This document shows positions 48,969 to 61,062 of a stretch of 64,000 bases of DNA, piece after piece. Where the stretch lies: NCBI RefSeq assembly GCF_016808095.1, contig NC_068973.1, positions 30,436,077-30,500,076 on the forward strand, given 5' to 3'. The translations under genes were made by a program, and so were the position numbers. Within the stretch, counting starts at the first letter, position 1; each line of letters starts with the position of its first letter. This DNA is from Vigna angularis. Lineage: Eukaryota > Streptophyta > Magnoliopsida > Fabales > Fabaceae. The notes beneath the pieces were generated by a model. That model searched no databases. It was not told the DNA's origin and saw nothing but the letters and a program-made list of their open reading frames with translations.

Positions 48969-49924
48969 TTTACTAACGCGCGTATGTCTGTTTTAAGGTT
49001 AAGAATATTTAAAAAAAAAAGAAACCTCCCAAACCCTTACTCACCTCTCTCATAGCTCTCAATCATTTCTCTTTCATCTCTCTCACTCCAACCTTTTCTC
49101 TGTCATCCCTATTGTAATCCCAATTGAAAAAATCAGAAACACTTGCCGTTAAACAATTTGTCTTTGTAAAGAGTTGAGTCATTGACATATTCACCTTCAA
49201 GCAAAGGTTCATTCAAGATCTCTCCAATTTCACCATCTTCACTAACCTCTCTAATTTCATCATCTGCATATGTGGAATCATCATCTCTAAAAAAAACCTC
49301 TAGGCCAATTACCAATTACTTCGGATGTCATTATGCTTGTGAAAATTAAATAAAATTATATACGAAAAAAATTATAAAATAAAAACTCATTATAAAATCA
49401 TTTTTTGTAAGAAATTGTTTAACAACGAGTGTTTCTGATTTTTTCCAGGCCAATTACCAATTTCTTTGATGTCATTATGCTTCTGAAAATTAGATAAAAT
49501 TACATAAGACAAAAATTATAAAAATGAAAACTCATTATAAAATCATTTTTTGTAAGAAATTGTTTAACCGCGAGTATTTATTATTTTTTCCAAGTCAATT
49601 ACCAATTCCTTGCTTGTGAAAATTGGATAAAATTAGATAAGACAAAAATTATAAAATGAAAACTTATTATAAAATCATTTTTTGTAAGATTGTTTAATGA
49701 CAAGTGTTTCTGATTTTTTGAATTGAGACTGTAGTAGGATGACAGATAAAATGTTTGAGTGAGAGAGATGAAAGAGAAAGGGTTAAGAGGAATGAGAGAG
49801 GTGAGTAAGGCTTTGGGGAGTTTTTTAACCAGAATCCATTATATATAATGATATTTTTGTCTACTAAAATCTGGTACACATTGCTAGAATGTATCAACTC
49901 AAAAACATGCGTACGCGCGTTACC

Positions 49925-49926
<2 letters not shown>
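48966..49926. mobile_element. Inverted-repeat transposon inserted in a (TA)n microsatellite
   Basis: The 961-bp element is bounded on both sides by TA runs. The left end is GAGTTTACTAACGCGCGTAT; the right end, reverse-complemented, is GGGGTAACGCGCGTACGCAT. The arms continue as inverted repeats of 180-230 bases (left 48966-49150; right about 49690-49926) sharing CCTTACTCACCTCTCTCAT and AAAAAATCAGAAACACTTG. The interior holds three near-copies of a 143-147 bp unit and an acidic 60-codon open frame (minus, 49315-49133; EIREVSEDGEIGEILNEPLL) that could be a captured exon. No transposase is present. The target duplication cannot be read inside a TA run, so the superfamily (MULE or another) is open. 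Confidence 0.7.
49302..49700. repeat. Three tandem units of about 145 bp inside the inverted-repeat element
   Basis: Units begin at about 49302, 49449 and 49592 with (A)GGCCAATTACCAATT or AAGTCAATTACCAATT and end near TTTTTTGTAAGAAATTGTTTAA. The outermost unit grades into the right arm. Confidence 0.7.

Positions 49927-49990
<64 letters not shown>
49927..49990. repeat. (TA)n tract, right flank of the inverted-repeat element
   Basis: TA run of about 64 bases beginning directly at the element's right terminus. Confidence 0.95.
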
Positions 49991-49994
<4 letters not shown>

Positions 49995-51636
49995 GTATAA
50001 TTTTGAGCATTGTCTTTTGAGGACTAATTAACTCTTGATATTTTAGTCTCTCAATTTTGTTACTAGATTCTTGATTTTACAATTTCCAAATCTCAATAGT
50101 TTTTTTCATATATATACAATTAAATAATGTTTGTCAATAACATTAAATTCCTCTCTTGTATTAACTTTAAATAAAATGGTGTACTCTTTATTACTACACA
50201 TATTAAGAATAGTAGTAAACATATTAATTTTTAAATATTTTTCACTATCAATATATTGTTTTGGCAGAGAGAGACAATAATTAATTAGAAGACAATTAAG
50301 AAAGAGAAATTTACAATTTTGCAGTAAAAATTCGGATTTTTTTTTTAAATAATCAGTCATTGTGGAAGGAATGGAGTTTTTACTTGTTTATTTTTAAAAA
50401 TATAAAAAAAGTAAAAAGTAAATTGTTTTTTGTCGTAAATGGTTCCAATAAGGTTTGAGTGTTGTGAGGAATCTTAGAGAAAGAAGGTGCAAACGAAATT
50501 CATAAACATTGAGCAGTTGAAGTAAAGAAAAAGAGGGCTCTTGAGAAGTCCAACAATTCAAATTTGAAAGTCCCTTTTGAAAATTAAAAATGGAAAGGGA
50601 AAGATTCGGAGATAGAATTGAATTTTGCTAGGGTTTGAGAAAGTAGTTAATTGGTTCCTTATTAATTTGTGAACAGCAGAATCTAATTCTCGGGCAGCTC
50701 ACGGAGAAAAATGAAGCAGAGGGTCCCATCCCATCCATGCATTTCATTATCTTTCATCCCTTTTTCATTTTGCCAACATAAAGAAAGATCTTCGTTTCTC
50801 AAACATTTATTGCAGACACATTTTCAGATTTTCAGGGTTAGGCTTTTTTTAGATTTCACAACAACAACTTCTACAATTAAGATCCCTATACTTTTATCAT
50901 TTACTTTATTAATTAATTAAATTTTTTAATCTATTAATTTATCAATTTTCACTTTTTCAGCTCTTCAACTTCTAATTTATAATTTTTTTAATGAGTTTGT
51001 ATAATTTAAGCAGCACTTGTGTGATGGGGTAGCTAACTGCGAAAACATCAAAGATAAATGAAACTACAAACGTTATCAACCATGATATTCAACATAAAAA
51101 ATATCAACATTTCTTGAAAGTTATAGGAGTTAAAATTTATACTTTATAGATATTATATTTGTATTTTCTTTTTTGTAAGATGTTAAAATTTGTAAAAACT
51201 CAATTGAATCCTAAATCATAAGAAAATTCTCGACTACTTCATGTTTGGATAAATTAGTATATGTTTAAATCTTTTCATTTTAATATTTTTTTAATTACTA
51301 GTTTGATCTTTATTTTGGAAAAAAAAGTTTTAAATTGGTTTCTATTTTTTTAAAAATTGCACGTTATAATTTTTATAAAAATAACTCAATTAGGTCCATA
51401 AAAAAGTACTAACCACTTTAATAGTGTAAAAAGTTTTGTTGTCACTTGTCAAGTTCTTAGTCTGACATGTGACACTATTGTCATGTGGTAGTACAACTTT
51501 ATGTATGAGTATCAGTGTGAAGTGTTATTGTCTTAATTTTAATTTAGTTTCTATATATGTTTCTTTAATTCAATTTAGTCTTAAACTTTTTTTAAAATAG
51601 AATAATATTGTTTATCACCTAATTGAGACTAAATTT

Positions 51637-51711
<75 letters not shown>

Positions 51712-52009
51712 ATTTTTATTAAAAAAGACATTTTAACATATTACATTATTATATAATCAATATTTTTGTTAATCCTTATTTTTTTATAAGAATAAATTAA
51801 TTAATATTATACCAATAATGAATTTGATTCTTTTAATTGGGATCAAATTTGTTATTTGTATAAATGTTATATTAATATTTATATTAAAATTCAGGGATAT
51901 AAGTCAAGATTAACAATAAAATATAAATTAATAATATACAATATAATATGTTAAAAGGTCATTTTAATAAAAAAATATCATTATAACATTTTTATAAATA
52001 ATAAATTTG
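49991..52009. other. AT-rich intergenic DNA
   Basis: No gene is identified. 50430-50930 is slightly less AT-rich, but its 69-codon frame has no recognisable domain. A (TA)n tract lies at 51639-51707. Text around 51260-51600 (TCAATTAGGTCCAT, TTTAATTCAATTTAGTCTT) resembles a TIR of the MULE type seen at 23791 but could not be paired. Confidence 0.5.
51639..51707. repeat. (TA)n microsatellite
   Basis: TA run of about 69 bases. Confidence 0.95.
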
Positions 52010-53180
52010 GAGATGAACAATATTCATGAGGGCCCAATAGTAACCTTGAAAGTTCACTAGGTTCAACTTATCCCCCTCATCGACTTCAACATCCTTGTCT
52101 TTGGCACCCTAGGCGGGCTCTTAAGGAGCTTTGACCTTATTTTTGTCTTTATGTACATTTGTGGTGCTATGATTGACCAATGCTAGACTTCCTTCAGTTG
52201 ATCCTTGACTCTCTTGACTAAAAGACTTCTTAAACGAAGATAAACAAACAATTGATATTATTAACTCAAGTGAAAATTCGATCGATAGAAGTAGAGCAAT
52301 GAAGGAGAAAATGAAAATGACAGGGCAACCCCATTGCTATTTATACAAATGGATAGCCCATATGTTGCACAAACTGAATCGTTAGATCTACTTGCATTTG
52401 ATGGTCGAAAAGACCTAACACTTCACATCCCCGTCAGAGTTGATAGCATACCTCCCAAGATGTCCTAACCATTCAACTCCAATGCTCATTTTTCAAACAA
52501 AAGACCAACGGGAAGGTTGGAAAAAAAACCTTGAGATGTTGAAGAAAAACCCATTCACATATACCTTTTGCTAATGCACAAGCTTGGAGGGCTCATGTAC
52601 AATATAGACTGATTGGTCAAATGATTATGCGACAACATTGATTGGCTGATCAGTTAACAACTCTTATCACACCAGCTTCACTCGAAACTCTCCCTACATG
52701 TGTGATGTAAAGTGTCGATCAATGTGCGGTCAGACCAAGACGTTTGACATAACTAATCAATATAAGAGTCACTTAATACAAAACAAGTCAATAATAAAGT
52801 TTAAGTAGGTTTGGGCCGTAATTAGGCAACCTTAAACAAAAGTCTATTAGGAAAACTATAAAAACAAGTCTAGGTAAGATGATTGATTGCACATGACAAT
52901 ATTTATTACCCATACAGTCGGATATGAACTAACTTTAGTATTGAAATCCTTTGACAAGTATCATCGATCAATTGAGAAGAACATGGACCTTAGCATTGGA
53001 GCACAAAGATGTGGAATAGTATACAAATGACTTCTATAAGTGACCAACCGACCCTATATACAAGAAACAATTATACTTTCAATTTAGACATTCAAGAAAA
53101 AGTTAAAGACAACTTATATAAGAAACAATTATACTTTCAATTTAGAAATTCAAGAAAAAGTTAAAGACAACTTATATATG
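52010..53180 (-). mobile_element. Possible decayed retrotransposon segment
   Basis: The stretch has more balanced composition than its surroundings. It contains a TATA-like CCATTGCTATTTATACAAAT (reads TATAAATAG on the minus strand) with LTR-like text after it. No second LTR, PBS or coding domain was found. Confidence 0.25.
53062..53177. repeat. 58-bp tandem repeat, two units
   Basis: AAGAAACAATTATACTTTCA... repeats with a period of 58 bases and only one or two differences. Confidence 0.85.
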
Positions 53181-55775
53181 ACTAAGGCTCTTATTAATGT
53201 ATATAATATAAAGTTTGCTTTATAATAACAAGATTGAATTATAACCTTCACTTTGTTCATTTGAATAAGTACTAAACTTGTCGGTAGAGCCTCTAATAGC
53301 AATATATAATATTTAAATCAAATTATTCATATTATAAAAATATAAGAAACTTTGAACTTAGTGTAACATAACACTCATTAGATAATGTTGCAAAATTTAC
53401 AAAAATAAATGTTATAATAATTTTATAAAGGTAAATTTTGTATAATAACAAAGACTAGCCATTAATTATATTGATGAATACCTTGTATAAATGATGTACA
53501 TATCACCCATGAAATATGGAAAAAGATGACTCGGACCAATCCAACCAATCATATGTAAAAGAATCAATAATTGAGGCAAATTGTGGAATTAATATAAATA
53601 AGATTAAAAGGCCATTAGGTCATCATTAGTTCAACATTAAGATAAAAGCTTATCCAATAGCTTATAAAAATGGTTTGAAATTAAGACATATATTACTTTT
53701 GAAACTATCATATTTATTGTATCTTAACTTGACTGAACACTTACTTACCTGTAAGTAACATTAAAACCACTAAAAACATCAAATGAAAAAATCTTGTGGG
53801 AGAATTGATTCTCATCTTAGTAGAGTCAATTCTCCATACAACTCTCTTAAGAAAAGTGCTACGATGCAAAGGATAAGAGATGAAAATCAATTAAGGGAAT
53901 CGATTCCTCGGTTGTATGGATATTAGAAGAATCGATTCTCTCACTTCCTGCTTCTATTTTTTCTGCTTTCACATTAATCATTTCACTTAATACCATTTTC
54001 TCGCTTTCCTTGCCTCATACATAACATACAAGGCAATCGTGTAATTTACTTCTGAATGAGTTGGCTTTCTTGGATAATCTCCTCACTTATACAAGGGTCA
54101 TCTAAAGCTCAACTCTCGTAAATCTACACCTCAAATTCGCCTTAAATAAGCGGTGAAAGAAAAACTACAAATCTAAGATACATGGATGGACCAAATTTGA
54201 AGAGAATGGCCAAAAAAATTTCTAAAATGAGAAAGTGATTAGCTTTGGACGAAAAGTGATGGAAAGGAAAAGTGTTTTTCCTTTCTTTCATTTTATTCGG
54301 CTTTGAAGGTATGAAGAAAACCGTAGGCAAGCACCTTTGCTTCTTTTTTGGGTACCAAGATGCCCCACTACCTTCTACACCAATAAAACAAATAATCCAT
54401 TTTTTTAATTTAATTCAGTTGCACAACACAACAGTAGACAGATTTTAGGCTGGGACATGGAATGATTGCACGTTTTTTTAATCATGGTATATCAATTATT
54501 TATTTTTATAAATTTTTATTTATGTAACTATCAATATTATTTATGTTTTACAGATTTATTTACTCTTTTCAAATTATGCATTACCATTATTTCATTTTCT
54601 TTTCAATACAGAGATAAGAAATATATCTTTTTTTTGTATTTCTACTACTTGTATTTATAGAATTAAGAAATGAGGCTGACTCTGTTCACTTGCTAATCTC
54701 GACTAATCATATCCTAATCGTTCATTACTTGTTAATTACCAGATGTCCTAGATAGCCGACAATCATGCAGTCTTGTCGGTGTCGACCGGAGTCCTGGACC
54801 GTGATGGTTCATTTTAGATAGTGAGTGTAAAATTTGATATTCCTACATTTACAAAATCAGTCATCTTTCTTCACTTTTTCTTCTTTTAATCCTCTCCAAA
54901 ATTTAAAAATCAACCTTTCTTCACCTTCGTTTCGGTGATTTACTATAAAGGAAGTATATTTTCTTCTTCCTTTCTTCTATTTCCATATTCTATCTTAAAA
55001 TATCTCATGCATGCCATAGGGTTTGCGATTCTGGGGAAAATCGAGTTTTTAACTTAAACGTACGGTATTTGATGGATGGAAATTTAAATTTTAAGAAACA
55101 AAGCTTTTTGCGATGTTGTGCTTATCATTATTTCCTAATTTTAGTGCTAATACTACACAAGGAAAATTTAAGGGGAAAAAAACTCTATCTTAGATTCCAA
55201 TTTTATAGTTTTAAGTGACAACTTGTTTTTGTACTTAAATTATATTTATGCATGTGATAAATAATATGTGAATTAATACTTATGGATTAGAGCTCAGTTT
55301 TAGTGCTTGAATTAAGATTTAATTCTAGTTGGCAAGTGAAACTTGACTCGGGAGAATGTTATAAAGTAAGGAGATTCGTAATGTTTGGAATAAGTTATTT
55401 GATTTAGATATACTTAAATTGTAATTAATGGCATGATTAATTAAAATTCTTATTTTGAAATTGATCTTCGAAAATATAATTATGTTGTGACTTCAATTTT
55501 AGTGCAAGTTCTGAAACTTATAATTTTTTTAGAATATTCATTTAATATATATTTTTCATTTAAATTAGTTTTAAAAAATATTTCAACTTAAAAATGTCAT
55601 TCATATAAAGGCAAAATTATATTCCGTTATTATTTAAATTAAGATTGAAATATTGTAAATATTTAATATTTGAGATTATATTATATTTTGTTATATAGAA
55701 TATATAAATAAAATAAAATAATAAACTTTTACATACAATATCTCTCATATTTTCAAAATTTTTAAAAATATTTAA
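53181..55775. other. Intergenic DNA, possibly including the 5' LTR of a dead copia element
   Basis: No gene is recognisable. 53790-53960 has repeated GAATTGATTCTC / GAATCGATTCTC text typical of plant repeats. The final part (about 54780-55775) lies directly upstream of a copia-type primer-binding site and may be its eroded LTR. Confidence 0.4.
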
Positions 55776-55890
55776 AGTGGTATCAAGAGTCATTGTTCTT
55801 AGGACATGTAGAATGGAAGGAAATTTTTTAGAAGTTGTTATTCTACTCTTTGATGGGGGAAGTTATGATTTATCGACACTAAGAATGTAA
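55776..55890 (+). mobile_element. Ty1/copia remnant: primer-binding site and gag start
   Basis: TGGTATCAAGAGTCATTG matches the usual copia primer-binding site for initiator tRNA-Met (TGGTATCAGAGC-like). About 30 bases on, an ATG (55813) opens MEGNFLEVVILLFDGGSYDL, which is recognisable as the start of plant copia Gag (MEGNF...FDG). The frame stops after 25 codons and nothing further of gag-pol is visible. Confidence 0.55.
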
Positions 55891-55979
55891 ACTTATTTAG
55901 ATGGTTAAATTTATAGGAAGTCAATGAAGAATATGACAATCCTTTGTTTGAAAATTTCACCTTAACTTAAATCAAAGTG

Positions 55980-56220
55980 CATAAGGAAAAAAAGACAAAG
56001 AAGTCAAAGAAAAAGTTATGTTTATTTGCCATTATAAAGAGAAATTAGTGTTGAGAACTACGAAAATAACTAAGAATCAAGGGAAACAATTTTGGAGTTG
56101 TCATAAGGACAAGGTAAAATTCATAGAACTTATGCTATTTGTTTTATTGTTCTTGAAAATGGAGTACTCAATCGTTGTTGTTGATGATTTTTTTGAATAG
56201 AATGAAAGTAAAGATATTGG
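55980..56220 (+). pseudogene. Decayed GRF-type zinc-finger ORF
   Basis: The peptide from 56018 reads ICHYKEKLVLRTTKITKNQG, then KQFWSCHKDK. This follows the GRF zinc-finger pattern (C-x-C-G...VLRT...T..N.GR.F..C..yK). The CG after the first Cys is lost and the second half of the finger (the C-x-x-FxW part) is missing, so it is unlikely to bind zinc. Short GRF-finger proteins are common near Mutator-like elements in legume genomes, and a MULE transposase relic lies 2.4 kb to the right on the other strand. Assigning both to one element is inference. Confidence 0.4.
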
Positions 56221-56397
56221 TTGTAACTACTTCAGGGATGGTGCAATGATGATGGATTTGACAAAAGTGATACCTATTTAAAGCGCAAAGGAAAGGATGA
56301 GAAGTTGGTGAAGACTGAAAAAAATGAAGGTGATAGAAAGATCATACTTAATTTGGAGAAAGCTGTGTTAAAACGTGGATGAAAGTGTTGATAAGGG

Positions 56398-56720
56398 TTG
56401 TTTGTGTTGTATATGTAATGAACATAATTGTAGTTTCAATGTTGATGACAAGTCCATGATGTGTTGTAGGTGTAATGTTGTTCAATGTAATGTTGGTAAA
56501 TGTAAAGTTGTTCACTGAGTTAAAAATTTTCAAATGTTGATAATTGTTTGTCCATTATTGTTTAATGAATATGGTTGAATGAAAATGGTTTATTATAATT
56601 GGTTGATTGAAAATGGTAAATTGAAAATGGTTTAATGGAAATGGTGTACTGAAAATGGTGTAATGAAAATGATTTAATGGTATAATGAAAATGGTATATT
56701 TAAAATGTTGTAATGTGAGG
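56398..56720. repeat. Degenerate short-unit repeats
   Basis: 56398-56520 carries recurring TGTAATGTTG units. 56572-56720 carries about eight degenerate copies of a 15-19 bp GAAAATGGTTTAATG-like unit. Confidence 0.7.
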
Positions 56721-56758
56721 TTGTAAAGTATACTAAAAATGCATTGTATTTATAAACT

Positions 56759-57568
56759 CACTAGTGCAAAAATAGCGTATAACGTCACGCGTTCAACGTC
56801 TAACCACTCAATAGCCAACGTTAAAAATGACCGGTGACAATTTTGTAAATAAATGCAATTATTAAACGTCGTTTAGAATTATAATTCGACGTAAAAGAAT
56901 ATAAAACGTCGAATGCCTCAGCGTTAGACATCAAAAGGTTAGTGAATTCAATAAAAAATTGAGCGGGAGATTGAAAATTCATTCACTTTATCTTAATGTG
57001 CAAGACCCTCTTCTCTGCTCAAACTTTTCTGGAACAAAGTTTGACGACCATCACATGTAATCTTTCTTTCATTTGATACAAATGCATTTTATTTATAATT
57101 TTCATTTGTTTTGACCAATTATTTTCGTGCTTTTGTTCTTCATAGGCGCATTCTGCTTTCTTTGTCACCGGTGACGACACTTTATTCCGACAAACCCACC
57201 TTTTGAAGGTTAGTTTTCGTTTTTGTTTTGAAGAACTTATTTGTTGAACTTGTATTTATTTTTTTGTTGAACTTGTTTGTTGTTGTTTGGTTGAACTTGT
57301 TTGTTATTGTTGTTTGATTGAACTTGTTTGTTGTTGGTTATTGTTGTTTGTTGTTGATACTACGTTCATAGTTCTTGCTTTATAAAATACCAAAAACTGA
57401 ATTAGTCGTATATTAACAAAATTCGACGTCAATTTAACGTCTCCTAATATGACGTCGTATATTAACAAAATTCGACGTCAATTTAACGTCTCCTAATATG
57501 ACGGCGTTCACGAATTAGTCGTTAAAAACTCAAAATATTCGACGTTGTACGCGATTTTTGTACTAGTG
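56759..57568. mobile_element. Non-autonomous CACTA transposon, 810 bp, intact ends
   Basis: The left end is CACTAGTGCAAAAATAGCGT and the right end, reverse-complemented, is CACTAGTACAAAAATCGCGT, giving matching terminal inverted repeats. The flanks are ACT on both sides (56756-56758 and 57569-57571), the 3-bp target duplication of CACTA elements. Both ends carry many ACGTC/GACGT subterminal motifs, probably transposase-binding sites. The interior (about 56985-57230) is less biased and may be captured DNA, followed by TTGAACTTGTTTGTTGTTG-type repeats. No transposase is encoded. Confidence 0.85.
57405..57502. repeat. 49-bp subterminal tandem repeat of the CACTA element
   Basis: Two units (57405-57453, 57454-57502) beginning GTCGTATATTAACAAAATTC are essentially identical. 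Each holds several GACGT/ACGTC motifs. Confidence 0.85.
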
Positions 57569-57571
57569 ACT

Positions 57572-58385
57572 TCAATTTCTGATTGAGCATTGCATATTTC
57601 TTAGAGTTCTTTGCATTTGCTGCACTAATTAGATAGTTCTAGGATGAATTCATCAGGCTATATATCTCACGCAAATTGCACTATTTAACCAATGTTCAAG
57701 TTGAGATAATGCATCTGCATAGCCTGGTTGCAGCACTTATAACCTGATTTGCATCTTAGACTTAAGCTATCATGCATTTCTTTTTATTGCTGCCTATTTT
57801 TGATTCCATTTAGTGATTTTTATAGTTCTTGTCAATCTTGAATTATGTGTTGCATCTCCAATTTCAATTAAACATTATAAACTTGTATAAACCATCTTAA
57901 TTGTGTTTTAAACCTTGTTTTACAGAATTTTGTACATTGCATACCTATAGCACACAACATTGATATTAAACAATTTGATAGATTCAGTACATTAGGTCAC
58001 TTAGGTTCCATACATGCATTATAGTTCTAAGTATATTTCAGCTTGTCCATGACACTACATCTACATTCAACACCCATATTTTGTCATTAAAATAGTTCTA
58101 GTGTAGTCAAAATTTCATCTTTGGGTTTAAGCATTCATAAGTAGTTTTGAATTGCATCCATGGTTTGCACCAAAATTTCATTCGCAAGCATTTAGATCAA
58201 GATACCATACTCACACGCAGACATTCAACTAAGGGACACATTGTATTAACTCATTAAAGATCCAATACTGTCTTGATAACAAAAGCTTTTATCCACCACA
58301 TAAGTTTTGTACAATACTTAAGTTATAACATTTGTTCAAATAACCATAACAGTTGTTCATACAACAATTAGAAAAATATTAACAG
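57572..58385. other. Spacer downstream of the MULE transposase relic
   Basis: Non-coding, moderately AT-rich. It lies 3' of the transposase pseudogene and may be the untranslated tail of that element; no terminal inverted repeat was located. Confidence 0.4.
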
Positions 58386-61062
58386 AAAATATCATAGGGG
58401 TAGGTTGGTGTGCTTCCTCTGGTTGTGGTTGACCTTCATATAATGGGATAGGTTGTTGTCCTTCCTCTGGCTGCACAACAAGTTCTACAGTTCGTTTGGG
58501 ACAATGTGTTTTGTTGTGTCCTTCCTTTGGCTTCACCTTTTGTCATTCTTTTTTTTATCATTTCTCATTTCCCACTACTTTAACCTTCTTTTCTTCTTAA
58601 GTATACTTGACAAGTTCCTTTTATAGAGCAACACATTAGAATATCAGGTAATGTCCCACATGTTGCCATTTATAGGATAGATAATGGACGAGTAAATTTC
58701 TTCATAAGTTGACTTTCGAAAGCAAGAAGGTATGAAGTCTTTTCCATCTATATTAAGAAACTTTATTGCTGCTAGTGAATGACAACACAATATTCTAGTG
58801 ACGCTCCATTTCTTGCAAGTGCATGAATATTCGTCAATATTGACCACAAACTTCTCTCCACTTTGTGACACATGTCGAACTTCAAATATCTTATGCGCAG
58901 ACCAACTGTGAAGACAACCTAACATTAATCATGTAGTACAAATTAATGACAACAAAAATCATTGCACATAAATTCAGTTTACCTAAGAATCAAATATTTA
59001 GTTAATTGTGCATCATTTCAAAGTCTGTTCAAGATTTTTGGACAAATGCATGCATCAAATGATTATATCTTTGACCTATTTGTTGTCTATCGTAATTATG
59101 GGCTTAGTCCTTGTATGAATAACTACATTTTTAAAGGCCTTTAACATGTTGTTAATCAAGGTATCACATTGAGATGTGCTGGTGAACCTTGATCTTGACC
59201 AATCTACATTGGAAGAATAGTTATCAATATTAGTCATGCTATTAACATTAATGAAAACATAAATGAAAAGCTAAGTAACACATACAAACCTTGGAGGAAT
59301 AACTATCAAGTGCCTAAAAGCCTCCCGATTCAACTCTTTTATATTTCTCATCTCCATTTTCCATTTTTTTGGGTGTGTTGTTGTAGTTGTCATCCACATT
59401 AAATGCTTTAGATTTATTTTCCAGGGTATTTCTTCCTGAAGTTAGCATACAAGTGCTTTACACAGAACCTTTGGTCAACTCCAGGAAGAAATTCTTGTAT
59501 AGCTGGTAATAGGCCCTGACAAATTCAACATTAAGTATTATGCATGTAACATGCAAAATTTAGAGGTTGTAGTTGTTTACCTTTTATTGGTCTGATATAA
59601 ATGTAATTGAAGAACAAACTAGAGCTCCACCAAGATCTTCAATCAAAAGCTCCATAAACCACGTCCAAGTGTCTTTGTTCTCCACCTCCAGCATGACATA
59701 TGCAAGTGGCAACATTTGGTCATTGACATCTCGATAGGTGGTTAACAACTCTCTACCATATTTTCCTTTCAAAAAAGCTCCTTCGAGGCTATTGGCCTGC
59801 ATGATACAAAACTATCTTTGCATGCCTTCAAAAATGCATAAAACCTCTTGAAAATTGGTTTTCCATCATTCTCGTTAACTTTTACCTTCACAGTTGACCA
59901 TGGATTTCGAGTTGACAACTCATGGGCATAATCATATATCATTTTATATTGCATTGTTGATGACCTGTCCACTTGGTCTAAAACAAGGATTTCCCCTTGT
60001 AAGCCATCCACTTAGATATATGAATGTTCCATTTCCTACTAATGTTCTCTCCAATTTCAACTCCCTTAACATTAGGATTTTCTCTCACTGTTTTTCCCAA
60101 CTTCTTGCTTAATCACTTCGCATTAAGTAAGCGAAGCTTGTGCTCTCTACTGCTTGTGTGGGTGTCCACAACAGTCCTCAGTTGCCACGTATCCACTGCC
60201 TCCATATAACCACAATTGCCATGTGACAAGATTCATATAACTATGTTCCTCGTTATTTTTTTCATCACTATGTGCTAGAGTAATTAGTTCTTCAGATTCT
60301 CACTCATCATTCGACAAACCTCTCTAATTACCAAAACTTATATCATGATCATCCAAATCTCAATGAGACATATCATCCATGATGGCCCTTCACATTCATG
60401 TAAAACAGTTTCCATTTCAACGTGCACATTACTAGAACAATCTACTTCTCTTAAGTCACACTCAACATTTATGTCAACTAGCACCTCTATACTATTTACC
60501 TCAACATTACCATCATCATTCGACGTTCCTCTATGTCACCCTTATCTTGTGTTACACCACCATCTCCATGTGTTTCACTATCACATACACCACCAACATA
60601 ATCTATTTGTTGTGTGTTACCCCTGTCTTGTGTTTCACCATCATCTTTTTCATATTCACCATCACGTTCACCCTTACCACTATCATGCAACACAGGTGCA
60701 ACTTCTTCACTTGTTTCATCCCCAACATATTTCAGCATGTTTATCACCTAAGATCCAAAGACTGTGTAAACCACGAATAAATGAACCTCACAATTTAACC
60801 GAGCTAAGTTTATCATATGCATGACTTTAGTATCATCACACAAAGGCTCCAACCTGTCATCCGACACAGAAGCCCCTCCTATAGAGTAGCAAAATTCTTT
60901 GAATCCAGCATACCCAAGCACTTTCACTACACTTACTACAATAAAGTAACTCCAAACGTTTGGATCAAAACTTAAGGTTTCAGTTTGCCCTTCATACTTC
61001 AGCCTGTCATCATTTACGAACTTCCTCATGTGATGGATAACTACCTCAATATCCTCCTCCAT
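58386..61062 (-). pseudogene. MuDR/MULE transposase, broken
   Basis: DDE-type transposase with most landmarks visible in order on the minus strand. The N-terminal segment starts at ATG 61060-61062 (MEEDIEVVIHHMRKF; LKYEGQTETLSFDPNVW). An acidic linker follows, then a MULE domain (EVENKDTWTWFMELLIEDLG; ITFISDQ). A further exon reads LLPAIQEFLPGVDQRFCVKH. Then come IKELNREAFRHLIVIPPR and DWSRSRFTSTSQCDTLINNM. A SWIM finger CTCKKWSVTRILCCHS lies at 58790-58830, and a half zinc knuckle GHNKTHC near 58500. Breaks: a frameshift and loss near 59800, where the first catalytic Asp motif LDGCFLKGKYGG reads LEGAFLKGKYGR; a stop after FISDQ; stops after NFRKKYPGK; and a stop in the region before the SWIM finger. 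It is therefore dead. GT/AG introns appear retained (for example about 59516-59580). Confidence 0.85.

Noticed and set aside
60345..60824. 159-codon plus-strand frame rich in His, Thr and Ser
   Set aside because: It is antisense to the acidic linker of the MULE transposase; the minus strand carries the recognisable protein.
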